Assembly (NCBI GenBank): GCA_902789445.1
Contig: CADAOB010000001.1
Location: 124,001-188,000, forward strand
Reading direction: 5' to 3'
From: an uncultured Bacteroidia bacterium
GTDB lineage: Bacteria; Bacteroidota; Bacteroidia; Bacteroidales; UBA932
DNA: 64,000 bases
Positions 36,046 to 44,702 of the stretch are shown here, piece by piece. Each line of letters starts with the position of its first letter. The first letter of the stretch is position 1. A program made the translations under genes and the position numbers. Below the pieces are notes generated by a model. The model was not told the origin of the DNA and searched no databases. It saw nothing but the letters and a program-made list of their open reading frames with translations.

Positions 36046-37047
36046 CTAATCCTTCTCTTCGATCTGGAGCCAGAAGAAGAGCGGGGAATATTCGGGAACG
36101 GAAGGGCTCTTGCCCTTGTCTTCATAGCCCAGCGTGGAGTTGAATACCGCCACGGCCGTCTCGCCGTAGTTCATGCCCAGGATCGCCTTGCCGAAGCCGT
36201 CCACCACACCGTTATCGGAAGAAAACTTGCTTTCATCACTCTTGTAGTAATTGATGCTCAGCGCGCTGTAGGCATTGCTGCTGCTCCAGATGCGGTAGAA
36301 TTTGGCCGTATCTTCGATGTTGGTGTCGAAGACCGTGCCGTCGAGCAGCCGGCCGATGTAGCGCACGCTGACCGAGGCACCTTCCGAAACCGTGTCCGTA
36401 TCTGCGGTCTTTTCCACCAGTTTCTTGAAATACAGTCCTTCCGTGAGCGTGTCGGTGCTGGCGTAGTGCGACTGGAACCAGGCACGTATGGCCTTTTCCT
36501 GATAGTCGTAGATGTCGGTCACGACGGTGTCGATGGTCAGGTCGATGATCTCGTTGTCCGATTCGCTGGTGCTGCTGAAGGCCGAGTAGAACGAATAGTC
36601 GTGGCTCGAAGCGGAGTGGGGCAGTGCAAGTTTTACGCGCCCGCCGCTGCGCATCGTCTTGAGAACCGACTCCAGGCCGTCGGGGAGGTAACCCTGGTCG
36701 AGGCGCCAGAAATTGCCGCCATAGTAATTGGTGTTCTTGTAGCTGCCCAGCTGCTCGGCAATGCGCCGGATATTGGTGGACGTGATGGTCCCGTCGAGGC
36801 TCCGCTTCGTGTAGTGGGCCTTGATATAGGAACTGTCGGTCATGCCCGGTCCGCTGCCCTCCTCCATTTCCAGGAGATAGACGCCTGTATCGCCAAAAGG
36901 CTTCAGGCCGGGATAATTCACGTTGATCCAAGCCTTCATGACACGGTCATAGGAGTAATTGGCGTCTTCCTCGTTCGTCACGGCGCAGGAAGCAGTCAGC
37001 GCGCCGGCCAGGAAGAGTGCCGCAAGGATATGTTTTCGGATGCGCAT
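36046..37047 (-). CDS. FKBP-type peptidyl-prolyl isomerase lipoprotein, two FKBP-like units
   Basis: About 333 residues (start at 37047 or 37053). Lipobox LTASC near residue 20. Two FKBP-like regions (about 50-175 and 195-330); the second has GASVSVRYIGRLLDGTVFDTNIED and FSSDNGVVDGFGKAILGMNYGE, typical of the family, and the first is less conserved (IKAHYTKRSLDGTITSTN). It probably acts as an outer-membrane-anchored folding catalyst or chaperone. It begins 5 bp after the next FKBP gene in the same operon. Confidence 0.85.
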   Translation of the reverse strand: MRIRKHILAALFLAGALTASCAVTNEEDANYSYDRVMKAWINVNYPGLKPFGDTGVYLLEMEEGSGPGMTDSSYIKAHYTKRSLDGTITSTNIRRIAEQLGSYKNTNYYGGNFWRLDQGYLPDGLESVLKTMRSGGRVKLALPHSASSHDYSFYSAFSSTSESDNEIIDLTIDTVVTDIYDYQEKAIRAWFQSHYASTDTLTEGLYFKKLVEKTADTDTVSEGASVSVRYIGRLLDGTVFDTNIEDTAKFYRIWSSSNAYSALSINYYKSDESKFSSDNGVVDGFGKAILGMNYGETAVAVFNSTLGYEDKGKSPSVPEYSPLFFWLQIEEKD

Positions 37048-37052
37048 ATTCA

Positions 37053-37535
37053 CTATTGGTTCTTTTTGATCCAGGCCACGCCCACGTCGAAGAGCAGGGC
37101 CGTATTTTCAGGTACCAGGCCCACCGCCTGGCTGCCATATCCGTCGTCCGCCGAGAAGAATACCAGCGCTTCCTCGCCTTGCCGGGCACCCTCCAGGCCC
37201 CGTTCGAGGCCTTTGATCAGGTCGCCGGAACCGAAACGGATCATGGCGCTGTCCAGCACGAACTGGGTCTCCGGTCCTCTCTGGCCGAAGGTGTAGCCGG
37301 CATAGAAGAGGTAAACCGAGTCGCCGCGTTCGATCACGGGCGCCCCTTGCGGTCCCTGTACCAGCACGACGCGCGAGGCGCCGCCGTTGTGGTACACGGT
37401 GCTGTCCGCATAGTTCTTGCTGATGTAGTCGTCGATGTACTTGTCCTGGTTGATGTTGGCTTCGCGCACCTCACCCTGGCAGGCGGTCAGGGCCAGCAGG
37501 ACGGCAGCCAGGAACAGGGAGAGACGCATTTTCAT
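37053..37535 (-). CDS. FKBP-type peptidyl-prolyl isomerase lipoprotein, single domain
   Basis: 160 residues from the ATG at 37535 (MKMRLSLFLAAVLLALTAC lipobox). The FKBP domain covers about residues 50-155: VIERGDSVYLFYAGYTFG, IRFGSGDLIKGLERGLEGARQGEEALVFFSADDGYG. It lies between the DHH phosphoesterase gene (46 bp gap) and the larger FKBP gene (5 bp gap), so three genes likely share a transcript. The frame open to 37601 has no signal or similarity. Confidence 0.85.
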   Translation of the reverse strand: MKMRLSLFLAAVLLALTACQGEVREANINQDKYIDDYISKNYADSTVYHNGGASRVVLVQGPQGAPVIERGDSVYLFYAGYTFGQRGPETQFVLDSAMIRFGSGDLIKGLERGLEGARQGEEALVFFSADDGYGSQAVGLVPENTALLFDVGVAWIKKNQ

Positions 37536-37581
37536 CGGCGTAAATGACAAATATTCTGCAAATTTAAACAAAAGCCGTGCC

Positions 37582-38616
37582 TTATGAAAATTTTTCTTCA
37601 TCGGTCCAGGCGGCCAGCGCCTTCTCGAAACAGGCGGGTACCTCTTCCAGAGGCATGTAGAGGCGACCGCCGGAAGCGTTCCGGTGGCCGCCGCCGTTGA
37701 AGAAGCGGACGGCGAGGCTGTTGACGTTCACCGGGCTCTTGGAGCGGAGCGAGACCCGGATGTATCTGCCGTCGAAATTCTCGGTGAACAGCGCGCTGAC
37801 CTGGACGTCGCGGATGGCCAGGGGGAGGTTCACGAAACCCTCGCTGTCGCCCGGCTTGAAGTCGTAAAGGTCTTTTTCCCGGTTGCTGAGCAGCATGTAG
37901 GCGGCCCCGTACTGCGGAAGGACGACCATCTTGTCCTGGATCATGTGTCCCATCAGCCGGGTCCGCGATTCGCTGTAGCAGTTGAGCACCTTGTCCTGGA
38001 GACCGTCCTTGTCCACGCCGCGCGCGATCAGTTTGGAAGCCATCTCGAAAGTGCCCGGGAAGACGGAGTTCGAGAAATTGTTGGTGTCGGTCATCATGCC
38101 GACGTAGAGCGATTCGGCGCAGGGCAGGGGAATCCGTCCGGGATCGCCGGCCACGTCGGGCATCGCCAGGATGACGTCGAAGAGGAGTTCGCAGGTGGAA
38201 GACACCTTCGTCGTGGAAAAGACCAGGTCGAAGCGGTCGAGTTCGGCGGCGATGTGGTGATCGACCAGCACTTTCTTGGCGGAGGAGGCCAGGATGTCAT
38301 CCTCCAGGTATTCGGTCCGGGCAAGCCGGTTGAAGTCGAGGCAGAGAAGGACGTCGGCCGCGGCTACCAGGCGGCGGGCTTCCTGGGGATCGCGCTCGCA
38401 GACGAGGATCGGCGCCTCTTCGGGGTCGAGGAATGCGAGGCTCTCGGGATGCGGGCTGGGCAGGATGATACGCGCCCGTTTTCCGCGGGCTTTCAGGTAA
38501 TGCCAGGCGGCGGTGACGCTGCCCACGGCGTCTCCGTCGGGGTTGAAATGCCCGATGAGCACGATGTCGCGGGCATCGGACAGCAGGGATTCGAATTGAG
38601 CGGTATCGATCGGCAT
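37582..38616 (-). CDS. nrnA: DHH-family phosphoesterase, NrnA-like oligoribonuclease/pAp phosphatase
   Basis: 344 residues from the ATG at 38616 (MPIDTAQFESLL). DHH domain: IGHFNPDGDAVGSV (D-x-D motif), LDFNRLART and the signature VDHH near residue 127, with MTDTNNFSN following. DHHA1 domain: GGGHRNASGG near residue 310. It degrades short oligoribonucleotides and dephosphorylates 3'-phosphoadenosine 5'-phosphate in relatives. First gene of the FKBP operon. The head of the ORF upstream of 38616 is unlikely to be translated. Confidence 0.92.
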   Translation of the reverse strand: MPIDTAQFESLLSDARDIVLIGHFNPDGDAVGSVTAAWHYLKARGKRARIILPSPHPESLAFLDPEEAPILVCERDPQEARRLVAAADVLLCLDFNRLARTEYLEDDILASSAKKVLVDHHIAAELDRFDLVFSTTKVSSTCELLFDVILAMPDVAGDPGRIPLPCAESLYVGMMTDTNNFSNSVFPGTFEMASKLIARGVDKDGLQDKVLNCYSESRTRLMGHMIQDKMVVLPQYGAAYMLLSNREKDLYDFKPGDSEGFVNLPLAIRDVQVSALFTENFDGRYIRVSLRSKSPVNVNSLAVRFFNGGGHRNASGGRLYMPLEEVPACFEKALAAWTDEEKFS

Positions 38617-38659
38617 AGGTGGCAGATCAGTTTTTTCTTCCCGCAAAATTAAAAATATA

Positions 38660-38690
38660 TTGTAGTCTTGAAATAATTTTTTTACTTTTG
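38660..38690 (+). promoter_or_regulatory. Promoter of the 38756-40454 operon
   Basis: -33 TTG at 38660-38662, a 20-bp spacer and -7 TACTTTTG at 38683-38690, giving a leader of about 60 bases before the ATG at 38756. Confidence 0.65.
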
Positions 38691-38755
38691 TAAGTCAAAT
38701 CGAATTTGGCATACCGCGCTTTGGACGCACAAGAGAATATTAAAAATTAACCTAT

Positions 38756-39451
38756 ATGAGAAAACTTTTAACCTATTGCATTTTCCCTCTCCTGATCATC
38801 GGACTGGCTTTCCTTCTGTACCGGAGCATCAGTGAGCCGATGAAGTTCAAGAAAGAGCTGCAGCAGCGCCAGAACGTGGCCGTCGAACAGCTCAAGGACA
38901 TCCGTACCCTGCAGGTTACCTACCGTGACACCTACGGTCACTATGCCACCGCGATGGATTCCCTGGTCGATTTCTACAACAACGGCAAGATCACCATCAT
39001 GCGTCAGATCGGTTCCGAGGATGACTCCACCGCCGTCCTGCACACCGAAGCCGTGAAGAAGACCCTCCGCAATCTCAAGGGTGACAAGCTCATGGAGAAA
39101 CTCTACGAACTCTATGAGGCCGGCGACAACAAGCTGATCGTCCGTATCCCGCAGCAGACCAACGTGAAGGACACCCTCTTCACCAACCGTCCGAACTTCA
39201 AGGTCAACGACCTCCGTTACATCCCCTTCTCTGAAGGTGACACGGTGATCATGAAGAGCATCGTCAAGCAGGTCTCCGGTGTGGACGTTCCGCTTTTCGA
39301 GGCGAAGATGCCGTTCTGGTCGCTTCTCAAGGGTATGGACCGCCAGCAGATTGTCAACCTGGTAGCCGAGCGTGAAGACACCGACCGCTATCCGGGCCTG
39401 ATGGTGGGTTCCGTGGACAACGCGAACAACAACGCCGGAAACTGGGAGTAG
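38756..39451 (+). CDS. Conserved membrane-anchored protein of unknown function
   Basis: 231 residues. One N-terminal transmembrane helix (LLTYCIFPLLIIGLAFLLY) then a charged helical segment (residues about 28-60, coiled-coil potential) and a mixed domain with TDRYPGLMVGSVDNANNNAGNWE at the end. It is conserved in Bacteroidota gene order with the DUF3822 and rsmD genes downstream. Its stop overlaps the GTG of the next gene by one base (TAGTG). I cannot name a function; the topology suggests a periplasmic domain. Confidence 0.8.
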   Translation: MRKLLTYCIFPLLIIGLAFLLYRSISEPMKFKKELQQRQNVAVEQLKDIRTLQVTYRDTYGHYATAMDSLVDFYNNGKITIMRQIGSEDDSTAVLHTEAVKKTLRNLKGDKLMEKLYELYEAGDNKLIVRIPQQTNVKDTLFTNRPNFKVNDLRYIPFSEGDTVIMKSIVKQVSGVDVPLFEAKMPFWSLLKGMDRQQIVNLVAEREDTDRYPGLMVGSVDNANNNAGNWE

Positions 39452-39906
39452 TGCTGAAGTTCACCCTCATTCCGGAAGGGTACTTCCCGCCGGACGTGAA
39501 GGCGGAGGACCTGTTGTCCAAAGTTGTCGTCCTCGAGAAGACCGATTCGGTAAAAAAGTTAGAACTGCCTTGCTATAAGGCAGTTCTTCTTTATGCCGGA
39601 GACGATGCCGCTGCGCGCCGGCTGGCCGATATGCTGGAGGCTGCCGCCGCGCTGGACTGCTACAACAAGGTCGTGGTCCGCGTGGACGGGGAAACCGTCG
39701 ATATCGTGCTGGCGGCCGGGGAGAAACTGCTGCTCTGCAACTCCTTCCCCGCGGCCGACCCGGTGAGCGCCCAGTATTATCTTTTCGCCGTCCTCCGGCA
39801 GTTCCAGATCAATCCTGAGGTTACGACCGTCCACTTCTTCGGCGAGGCCGGCGACACCATCAAGGCCGACCTCTTCCGTCACTTTGCCAGCGTGGAGATG
39901 CTATGA
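39451..39906 (+). CDS. DUF3822 family protein
   Basis: 151 residues from a GTG at 39451. It starts MLKFTLIPEGYFPP, short of the full DUF3822 length (about 260), so the first ~100 residues of the family seem to be absent. The core (KVVVRVDGETVDIVLAAGEKLLLCNSFPAADPVSAQYYLFAVLRQFQ) matches the second half, related to the actin-like ASKHA fold. The family is usually found beside rsmD and coaD. It overlaps rsmD by 4 bp. The role is unknown. Confidence 0.7.
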   Translation: MLKFTLIPEGYFPPDVKAEDLLSKVVVLEKTDSVKKLELPCYKAVLLYAGDDAAARRLADMLEAAAALDCYNKVVVRVDGETVDIVLAAGEKLLLCNSFPAADPVSAQYYLFAVLRQFQINPEVTTVHFFGEAGDTIKADLFRHFASVEML

Positions 39907-40454
39907 GGATCATCGGCGGAACGCTGCGCGGACGCGCAATCAATCCTCCCGCCGGCTACGAAGCCCGGCCGACCACCGATTTCGCCAAGGAAGGGCTGTT
40001 CAATTCCCTCGACAACGAATTCTTTTTTGACGGGCTGGCCGTCCTGGACCTGTTCGGGGGGACCGGCAGCATCGCATTCGAATTCGCTTCGCGGGGCGCC
40101 GGCAGCGTCATCAGCGTGGAGATGAATCCGGCCAATGCGAATTTCATCCGGCGTACGGCCGCTTCGCTGGGCCTTTCCCGCACGGTGCAGGTGGTGCACC
40201 ACAATGTCTTCGATTTCATTCCGCTCTGTACGAAACGTTTCGACATCGTCTTCGCCGATCCGCCCTATGCCATCGACGGGCTCGATACGATTCCCGACAA
40301 GGTCTTGTCGAAAGGCCTGGTGTACGAGCAGGGCTACCTGATCCTCGAACATCCGGCCGAATACAACTTTGCCGCACATCCCTCCTTCGTCAAGGAGCGG
40401 AAGTACGGCAACGTGCATTTCAGCTGGTTCCGGCCACTGCCGGCGCAGCCTTAG
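39903..40454 (+). CDS. rsmD: 16S rRNA (guanine(966)-N(2))-methyltransferase RsmD
   Basis: 183 residues. MRIIGGTLRGRAINPP is the canonical start; the SAM-binding motif is LDLFGGTGSIAFEFASRG (about residues 49-66), followed by FADPPYAID, the catalytic DPPY motif of N2/N6 methylases. It methylates G966 of 16S rRNA during 30S assembly. It overlaps the convergent lipoprotein gene by 4 bp. Confidence 0.95.
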   Translation: MRIIGGTLRGRAINPPAGYEARPTTDFAKEGLFNSLDNEFFFDGLAVLDLFGGTGSIAFEFASRGAGSVISVEMNPANANFIRRTAASLGLSRTVQVVHHNVFDFIPLCTKRFDIVFADPPYAIDGLDTIPDKVLSKGLVYEQGYLILEHPAEYNFAAHPSFVKERKYGNVHFSWFRPLPAQP

Positions 40455-41065
40455 TTCCAGGGATCGTCCGCCGCGGGCGTACGGATGTCGCTCAGGCACT
40501 GGATGTCGTTGAGGAACCATTGGCCGGTGCTGGCTTTTTTCCGCAGTTTGATCGAGCGCGGGTTGTCGGCACCGCCCGAAGTGACCCACATCGTGCACCA
40601 CTGGTGGCCGTTGCCGTCGGTGGTGAACGAGTACTGGTTGCTGTCGATGGTGACTTTGTAGGGACGGGACGGCGTATAGTTGTTCTGCGGCGTGGCGCCT
40701 TTGAAATAGGAGAAGGGCTTGTAGGTCTTGCCGTCAAGCCGTTCACGGATGAACTGGGCCTCGTAGCCGGAGACCGGCTCGGGGCCTTTCAAGTAGTTGA
40801 GCATGGCGAAGCAGTCGCTGCTGCTGGTGCCGTATCGCGTCAGCGCGGCGAGTGTCAGTGCCGCAACGGCGTAGGGGTCGGTCAGGCTCGCCTCCGGGAG
40901 CGCTTTCAGCTCGTCCAGGTTCCGGGGCAGTTCGTTGAACGTAAAGGTGCGTCCGCCCAGACCGAGGCTGTTGGTAATGCTGGTGATGTTGCCGAGCGAA
41001 CCGCAGCCGGCGGCCAGCAGGAGGGCGGTCGCGGTGCTGCAGAGGAGAGTCGCAAGTCTTTTCAT
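40451..41065 (-). CDS. Lipoprotein of unknown function, DUF6935-like
   Basis: 204 residues with lipobox LLAAGC near residue 21. The soluble domain has ELPRNLDELKALPEASLTDPYAVAAL, then DCFAMLNYLKGPEPVS and a C-terminal GQWFLNDIQCLSDIRTPAADDPW, a pattern I associate with DUF6935 proteins, though I cannot confirm the family. No enzyme motif. A -7 box TAACTTTG lies on the minus strand at 41091-41098, so it is a single-gene unit. Confidence 0.7.
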   Translation of the reverse strand: MKRLATLLCSTATALLLAAGCGSLGNITSITNSLGLGGRTFTFNELPRNLDELKALPEASLTDPYAVAALTLAALTRYGTSSSDCFAMLNYLKGPEPVSGYEAQFIRERLDGKTYKPFSYFKGATPQNNYTPSRPYKVTIDSNQYSFTTDGNGHQWCTMWVTSGGADNPRSIKLRKKASTGQWFLNDIQCLSDIRTPAADDPWN

Positions 41066-41090
41066 GGTCTTGTTGTTGTGGATTCTTTCC

Positions 41091-41098
41091 CAAAGTTA
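41091..41098 (-). promoter_or_regulatory. -7 box for the lipoprotein gene at 40451
   Basis: Minus-strand TAACTTTG, 26 bp upstream of the ATG at 41065. Confidence 0.55.
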
Positions 41099-41179
41099 GC
41101 AATTATTTGGCAATCCGGCTCTTTTCCCATAGAGATTATTGCGCGGGGATAATGAAAAAGAGTACTTCCGGAAAATCAA

Positions 41180-41239
41180 TCGAAAACTATGAAAAAGTCA
41201 TTACAATTTTGATTTTTTCACAGTTTTCGATTATATTTG
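41180..41239 (+). promoter_or_regulatory. Promoter with overlapping inverted repeat before the ATPase gene
   Basis: TATATTTG (-7) at 41232-41239 with TTTTG (-33) around 41207-41211 and about 20 bp between. An inverted repeat with arms TCGAAAACTATGAAAAA (41180-41196) and TTTTTTCACAGTTTTCGA (41213-41230), one mismatch, sits so that the right arm fills the -33 to -7 spacer. This is a good operator candidate; no regulator gene is adjacent. Confidence 0.6.
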
Positions 41240-41264
41240 CCCTATAATAATAGCTGGAATTGCT

Positions 41265-42635
41265 ATGAAAAGAAAAATCACGCAGCAACTCATAGACTGG
41301 AAGAACAGACCGGGCCACAAGCCTCTCATCCTCCAGGGGGCCCGCCAGGTTGGCAAAACATATATTCTGGAAGCGTTCGGGCGCGAGCACTACAAGAATT
41401 ATATCAAGGTAAGCCTTGACCTGGTTCCTGATGTGCGCAATTTCCTTAAAGACAACATCAATCCATTGGAAATTATCGCTTATCTGGAAACTCTCTATAA
41501 TGAACGGATTGTCCCGCATGAGACGCTGGTCATCCTGGATGAGATTCAGGACTGCAAACGGGCGCTGCTTGCTCTGAAGTATTTTCAGGAGGACTATCCG
41601 CAGTATGATATCATTGCGGCCGGCAGTCTGCTTGGCGTGGCCGTGAACCAGGGAAATAAACCCGATGAAGAGCAGGATAAAGAAAAGAAGAGCGGTGAAC
41701 AAAAAGAAGAAGAGTTTTCCTACCCTGTGGGAAAGGTGGATGAATTGAGAATGTATCCGATGGACTTTGAAGAATTCCTGTGGGCGACCGGCAACGACAT
41801 CCTCGCTGGCGAGATTCGTTCCCATTACGCTTCCAACGAAGCAATGCCTTCCTCTGTTCATCTGATGGCGCTTGACCTTTACCAGAAGTACCTGATTGTC
41901 GGCGGTATGCCGGAGAGCGTCAGCAAGTATGTTGAAACTCACAGCTTCCTGGAATGCAGGACCGTCCAGCAATCCATCCTGAACGGTTACAATGCCGACA
42001 TGGCCAAATATGCCAAACCGGCAACTACTGTCAAGATCAGGGCTTGTTTCAATTCCATTCCGGCCCAACTGGCCAAAGAGAACCGCAAGTTCCAGTACAA
42101 ACTGGCTATGAAAGGAGGTACTGCAAAGATCTTCGGTGAAGCCATCGAATGGCTCATCCTTGCCGGAATAGTTCATAAATGCAAACTCATATCCCATGGG
42201 TACATACCTATCTCTGCCCAGGAAGACGACAGTGATTTCAAAGTCTATATGTCTGATGTAGGGCTGCTGAACACCAAGGCCCAGGTGCCGGCCCAGATGC
42301 TTCTCAATTCCATCGAGACCGACAATACGTTCCTTGGTTCTGTAGCTGAGAACTATGTGGCTCAGGCCCTCTCGGCCAACGGCATTACACTCCGTTATTG
42401 GAAAAATAACAACACCCAGGAAGTGGAATATATCATTCAGGATGGAATGTGTGTAATACCCGTGGAGGTCAAGAAAGGCAGGAAGGTAGATGCAATCAGT
42501 CTGAACAATTTCAAGAAGACTTATAAGTGTCCTTTCGCTTATCGCATATCAGGAAAGAACTTCGGATTTGCCAATGAAATCAAGTCGGTTCCCCTTTATG
42601 CTGTATTCTGCATATCCGATGTCCAACCCGCCTGA
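41265..42635 (+). CDS. AAA+ ATPase with DUF4143 domain
   Basis: 456 residues. P-loop LQGARQVGKTYILEAF at about residues 23-38, Walker B LVILDEIQDCKRALLALKYF near 88-107, then a 40-residue charged, poorly conserved insertion (QGNKPDEEQDKEKKSGEQKEEE), and a C-terminal DUF4143 domain (DVGLLNTKAQVP, FLGSVAENYVAQALSANG, VEYIIQDG, VIPVEVKKGRK). Such proteins are frequent, fast-turning-over genes in Bacteroidota and archaea; the C-terminal part resembles PD-(D/E)xK-type nuclease folds. The cellular role is unknown, with defence or toxin-related roles proposed for relatives. It is followed by its own terminator. Confidence 0.88.
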   Translation: MKRKITQQLIDWKNRPGHKPLILQGARQVGKTYILEAFGREHYKNYIKVSLDLVPDVRNFLKDNINPLEIIAYLETLYNERIVPHETLVILDEIQDCKRALLALKYFQEDYPQYDIIAAGSLLGVAVNQGNKPDEEQDKEKKSGEQKEEEFSYPVGKVDELRMYPMDFEEFLWATGNDILAGEIRSHYASNEAMPSSVHLMALDLYQKYLIVGGMPESVSKYVETHSFLECRTVQQSILNGYNADMAKYAKPATTVKIRACFNSIPAQLAKENRKFQYKLAMKGGTAKIFGEAIEWLILAGIVHKCKLISHGYIPISAQEDDSDFKVYMSDVGLLNTKAQVPAQMLLNSIETDNTFLGSVAENYVAQALSANGITLRYWKNNNTQEVEYIIQDGMCVIPVEVKKGRKVDAISLNNFKKTYKCPFAYRISGKNFGFANEIKSVPLYAVFCISDVQPA

Positions 42636-42640
42636 AAAGC

Positions 42641-42676
42641 AAATGCCCCTACAGGTGTCTGTAAGGGCATTTTTTA
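42641..42676 (+). terminator. Intrinsic terminator after the DUF4143 ATPase gene
   Basis: AAATGCCCCTACAG pairs with CTGTAAGGGCATTT (one mismatch) around a 4-base loop, then a run of T. Confidence 0.85.
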
Positions 42677-42742
42677 TTTGCAACCAAATTTTCGCAAAAA
42701 TCGTGCAAGGTTAACCTGCCGTCATATTGGCGGCTTTTTTTG

Positions 42743-42750
42743 TATATTTG
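42743..42750 (+). promoter_or_regulatory. -7 box for the TPR regulator gene
   Basis: TATATTTG, ending 25 bp before the ATG at 42776. No clear -33. Confidence 0.55.
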
Positions 42751-42775
42751 TAGAGTTGAACCCACGCCTTGCCCT

Positions 42776-44470
42776 ATGCGCCATCTTTCCATCCCCATCA
42801 TTGCCCTCTCGCTGGCCACCATCCTTCTCTCTTCCTGCGCCAGCCGCAAGACCGCCGCTACCCTCAATGATGTAGAGACCTACATCAAGGAGCGTCCCGA
42901 CAGTGCCTTGGCCACCATCCGTGCCATCGACACCACTACGTTGACAACCCGCAGCCTTCGCGCCCACTATGCCCTGCTACATGCGATGGCGCTCGACAAG
43001 AACTGGATCGACACGACCGATTTGAATGTGGTGATGCCGGCGGTGGAATACTATGACCGGCATCCATCTGGCATCCGCCGAGCGAAAGCATGGTACTATC
43101 TGGGGCGGATCCAGCAAAATGGTAATGACCGTCAGGAAGCCAGTATATCCTTTTTGAAGTCCGAACGGTATGCAGAAGCCTCTGATGACTTTAATTTTAA
43201 GGGGCTGATTTGTATGGCCATGTCGACCATTTACAGTCAAACCCATCTTTACGAGGAAGCTCTTGAATATACTAACAGAGCTTATATGTTCTTTGAAGAA
43301 ACGAGAGATACACTAAATGCAAATAGTGCCCTTTTCTGTATGGCCAAAGACTATAATAATCTTGAGCGTTATGATGAATCTGATTCATTATATCTTTTTT
43401 TATTAGAGGGCCATCAGATATATTCTAATCTGAAAAGTGATTTGCTTTGTAGCCATGCTTTAAACTGCGTGACAAATAAGGAAGACTATGCACAAGCCAT
43501 CACTTATTTTGAAGAAGCCCTTTCTCTCACAGGCTCCTTACCCAAAATGAATTTTTGGGGAGCCTATGCCTACGCATTGTCCCGTACGGGCAATGAAAAG
43601 CGGGCCGATAGAATCTTTAATCAACTGAAAGATAGCGATAACTCGTTCTACAAGTATATTTATGCCACTTGGAAAAGTATGTCTGATGCTTATGCGGGCG
43701 AATATCCTTCGGCTTATAAACTCCAGAAAGCAGCGTCCGATATTCAAGATAATAATGTCAGGGAGGTACTGAAGCAATCTGCGGTCAAGGCCCAGAAGGA
43801 TTTTCTGGAGCAAATGAATCTGGAATCAGAGAGTTCTGCAAAAAAGCGACAGATTCTCTTATGGTCTTTTGTTGCTTTGCTACTTGCAGTTATCCTTCTG
43901 TTGTTGTTCTTGTTCAGGCGCCGGAAAGAAAGAAGTGCCCAGGAAAAAGAAGAGTTGATAGATGCTTACAAGAGTTTGACTATGGAGCACTCGGTGCTTA
44001 GTTCTCGCTATTCCGATTTAAGTGCGGAGGTAGATCGGATTGAAAAGGAAAAAGCATCTGTCCGCAATAAGTATATTCAGTTGTGCCAATCTCACTTTAA
44101 ACGTATCGGTCGCATTAATGAGGTGTTGTATTATCATTCCTCGGAGAAGGACAATAAACTGTACTCAGAACTAAAAAGATCCATTCGAAATATTGGAATG
44201 GACAACAAAAGTCAAAGCGAATTTGAGTTGTTGCTCAATGAGTCTTTCGATAATGTGATGGTTCGTTTTCGAGAGACCTTTCCTGATAAGAAGCCACGGT
44301 ATTATCAACTTGTCAGTTATCTTTTTGCTGGGTTTGGATCTTCCACGATTTGTGTCATCATTCCTGGTTTCCAGAAGCACAATGTGCACGTGGAAAGATA
44401 CCGACTCAAGCAAATGATTCAGAATTCGGACTCTCAATATAAAGAGTTATTCTTGCGATTGTTATCATAA
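42776..44470 (+). CDS. Membrane-spanning TPR protein with C-terminal HTH-like domain (putative transcriptional regulator)
   Basis: 564 residues from the ATG at 42776. Lipobox-like LLSSC near residue 21, TPR repeats over about 35-350 (periplasmic), one transmembrane helix (about 362-381, LLWSFVALLLAVILLLLFLF) and a cytoplasmic part with a coiled coil (about 382-450) and a C-terminal helical domain (RYYQLVSYLFAGFGSSTICVIIP...VHVERYRLKQMI) that resembles a degenerate LuxR-type HTH. Such regulators often sit beside DUF3244 or NVEALA loci in Bacteroidota. The first ~350 bp are GC-rich and the rest AT-rich, so the gene looks mosaic. Terminated at 44589-44624. Confidence 0.75.
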   Translation: MRHLSIPIIALSLATILLSSCASRKTAATLNDVETYIKERPDSALATIRAIDTTTLTTRSLRAHYALLHAMALDKNWIDTTDLNVVMPAVEYYDRHPSGIRRAKAWYYLGRIQQNGNDRQEASISFLKSERYAEASDDFNFKGLICMAMSTIYSQTHLYEEALEYTNRAYMFFEETRDTLNANSALFCMAKDYNNLERYDESDSLYLFLLEGHQIYSNLKSDLLCSHALNCVTNKEDYAQAITYFEEALSLTGSLPKMNFWGAYAYALSRTGNEKRADRIFNQLKDSDNSFYKYIYATWKSMSDAYAGEYPSAYKLQKAASDIQDNNVREVLKQSAVKAQKDFLEQMNLESESSAKKRQILLWSFVALLLAVILLLLFLFRRRKERSAQEKEELIDAYKSLTMEHSVLSSRYSDLSAEVDRIEKEKASVRNKYIQLCQSHFKRIGRINEVLYYHSSEKDNKLYSELKRSIRNIGMDNKSQSEFELLLNESFDNVMVRFRETFPDKKPRYYQLVSYLFAGFGSSTICVIIPGFQKHNVHVERYRLKQMIQNSDSQYKELFLRLLS

Positions 44471-44588
44471 AGACCTTATTGTTAGGTACTTATATGGCGG
44501 CCTATCATTGTCGGTCGACGGCTGAGGTATAACTATCAGATAATCAGCGTGTTGCAAAATGATAGATTTGAGATCCCTATCATAAGCT

Positions 44589-44624
44589 AAAAACGGCCTC
44601 AGGCGCATCTCTGAGGCCGTTTTT
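44589..44624 (+). terminator. Intrinsic terminator after the TPR regulator
   Basis: Perfect 14-bp stem AAAAACGGCCTCAG with its complement around an 8-base loop, ending in TTTTT. The 100 bp before it (44471-44588) hold no gene that I can see. Confidence 0.85.
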
Positions 44625-44674
44625 GCGTATAAAAATGATAGGTTTTAATTGCGTGTTTGTAGTGTATTGGGCTA

Positions 44675-44682
44675 TAACTTTG
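44675..44682 (+). promoter_or_regulatory. -7 box for the DUF3244 gene and possibly the downstream operon
   Basis: TAACTTTG, 20 bp upstream of the ATG at 44703. This is the last clear promoter before the co-oriented genes that run to 50986. Confidence 0.55.
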
Positions 44683-44702
44683 CAATAAAAATAGATTTAC
44701 AC

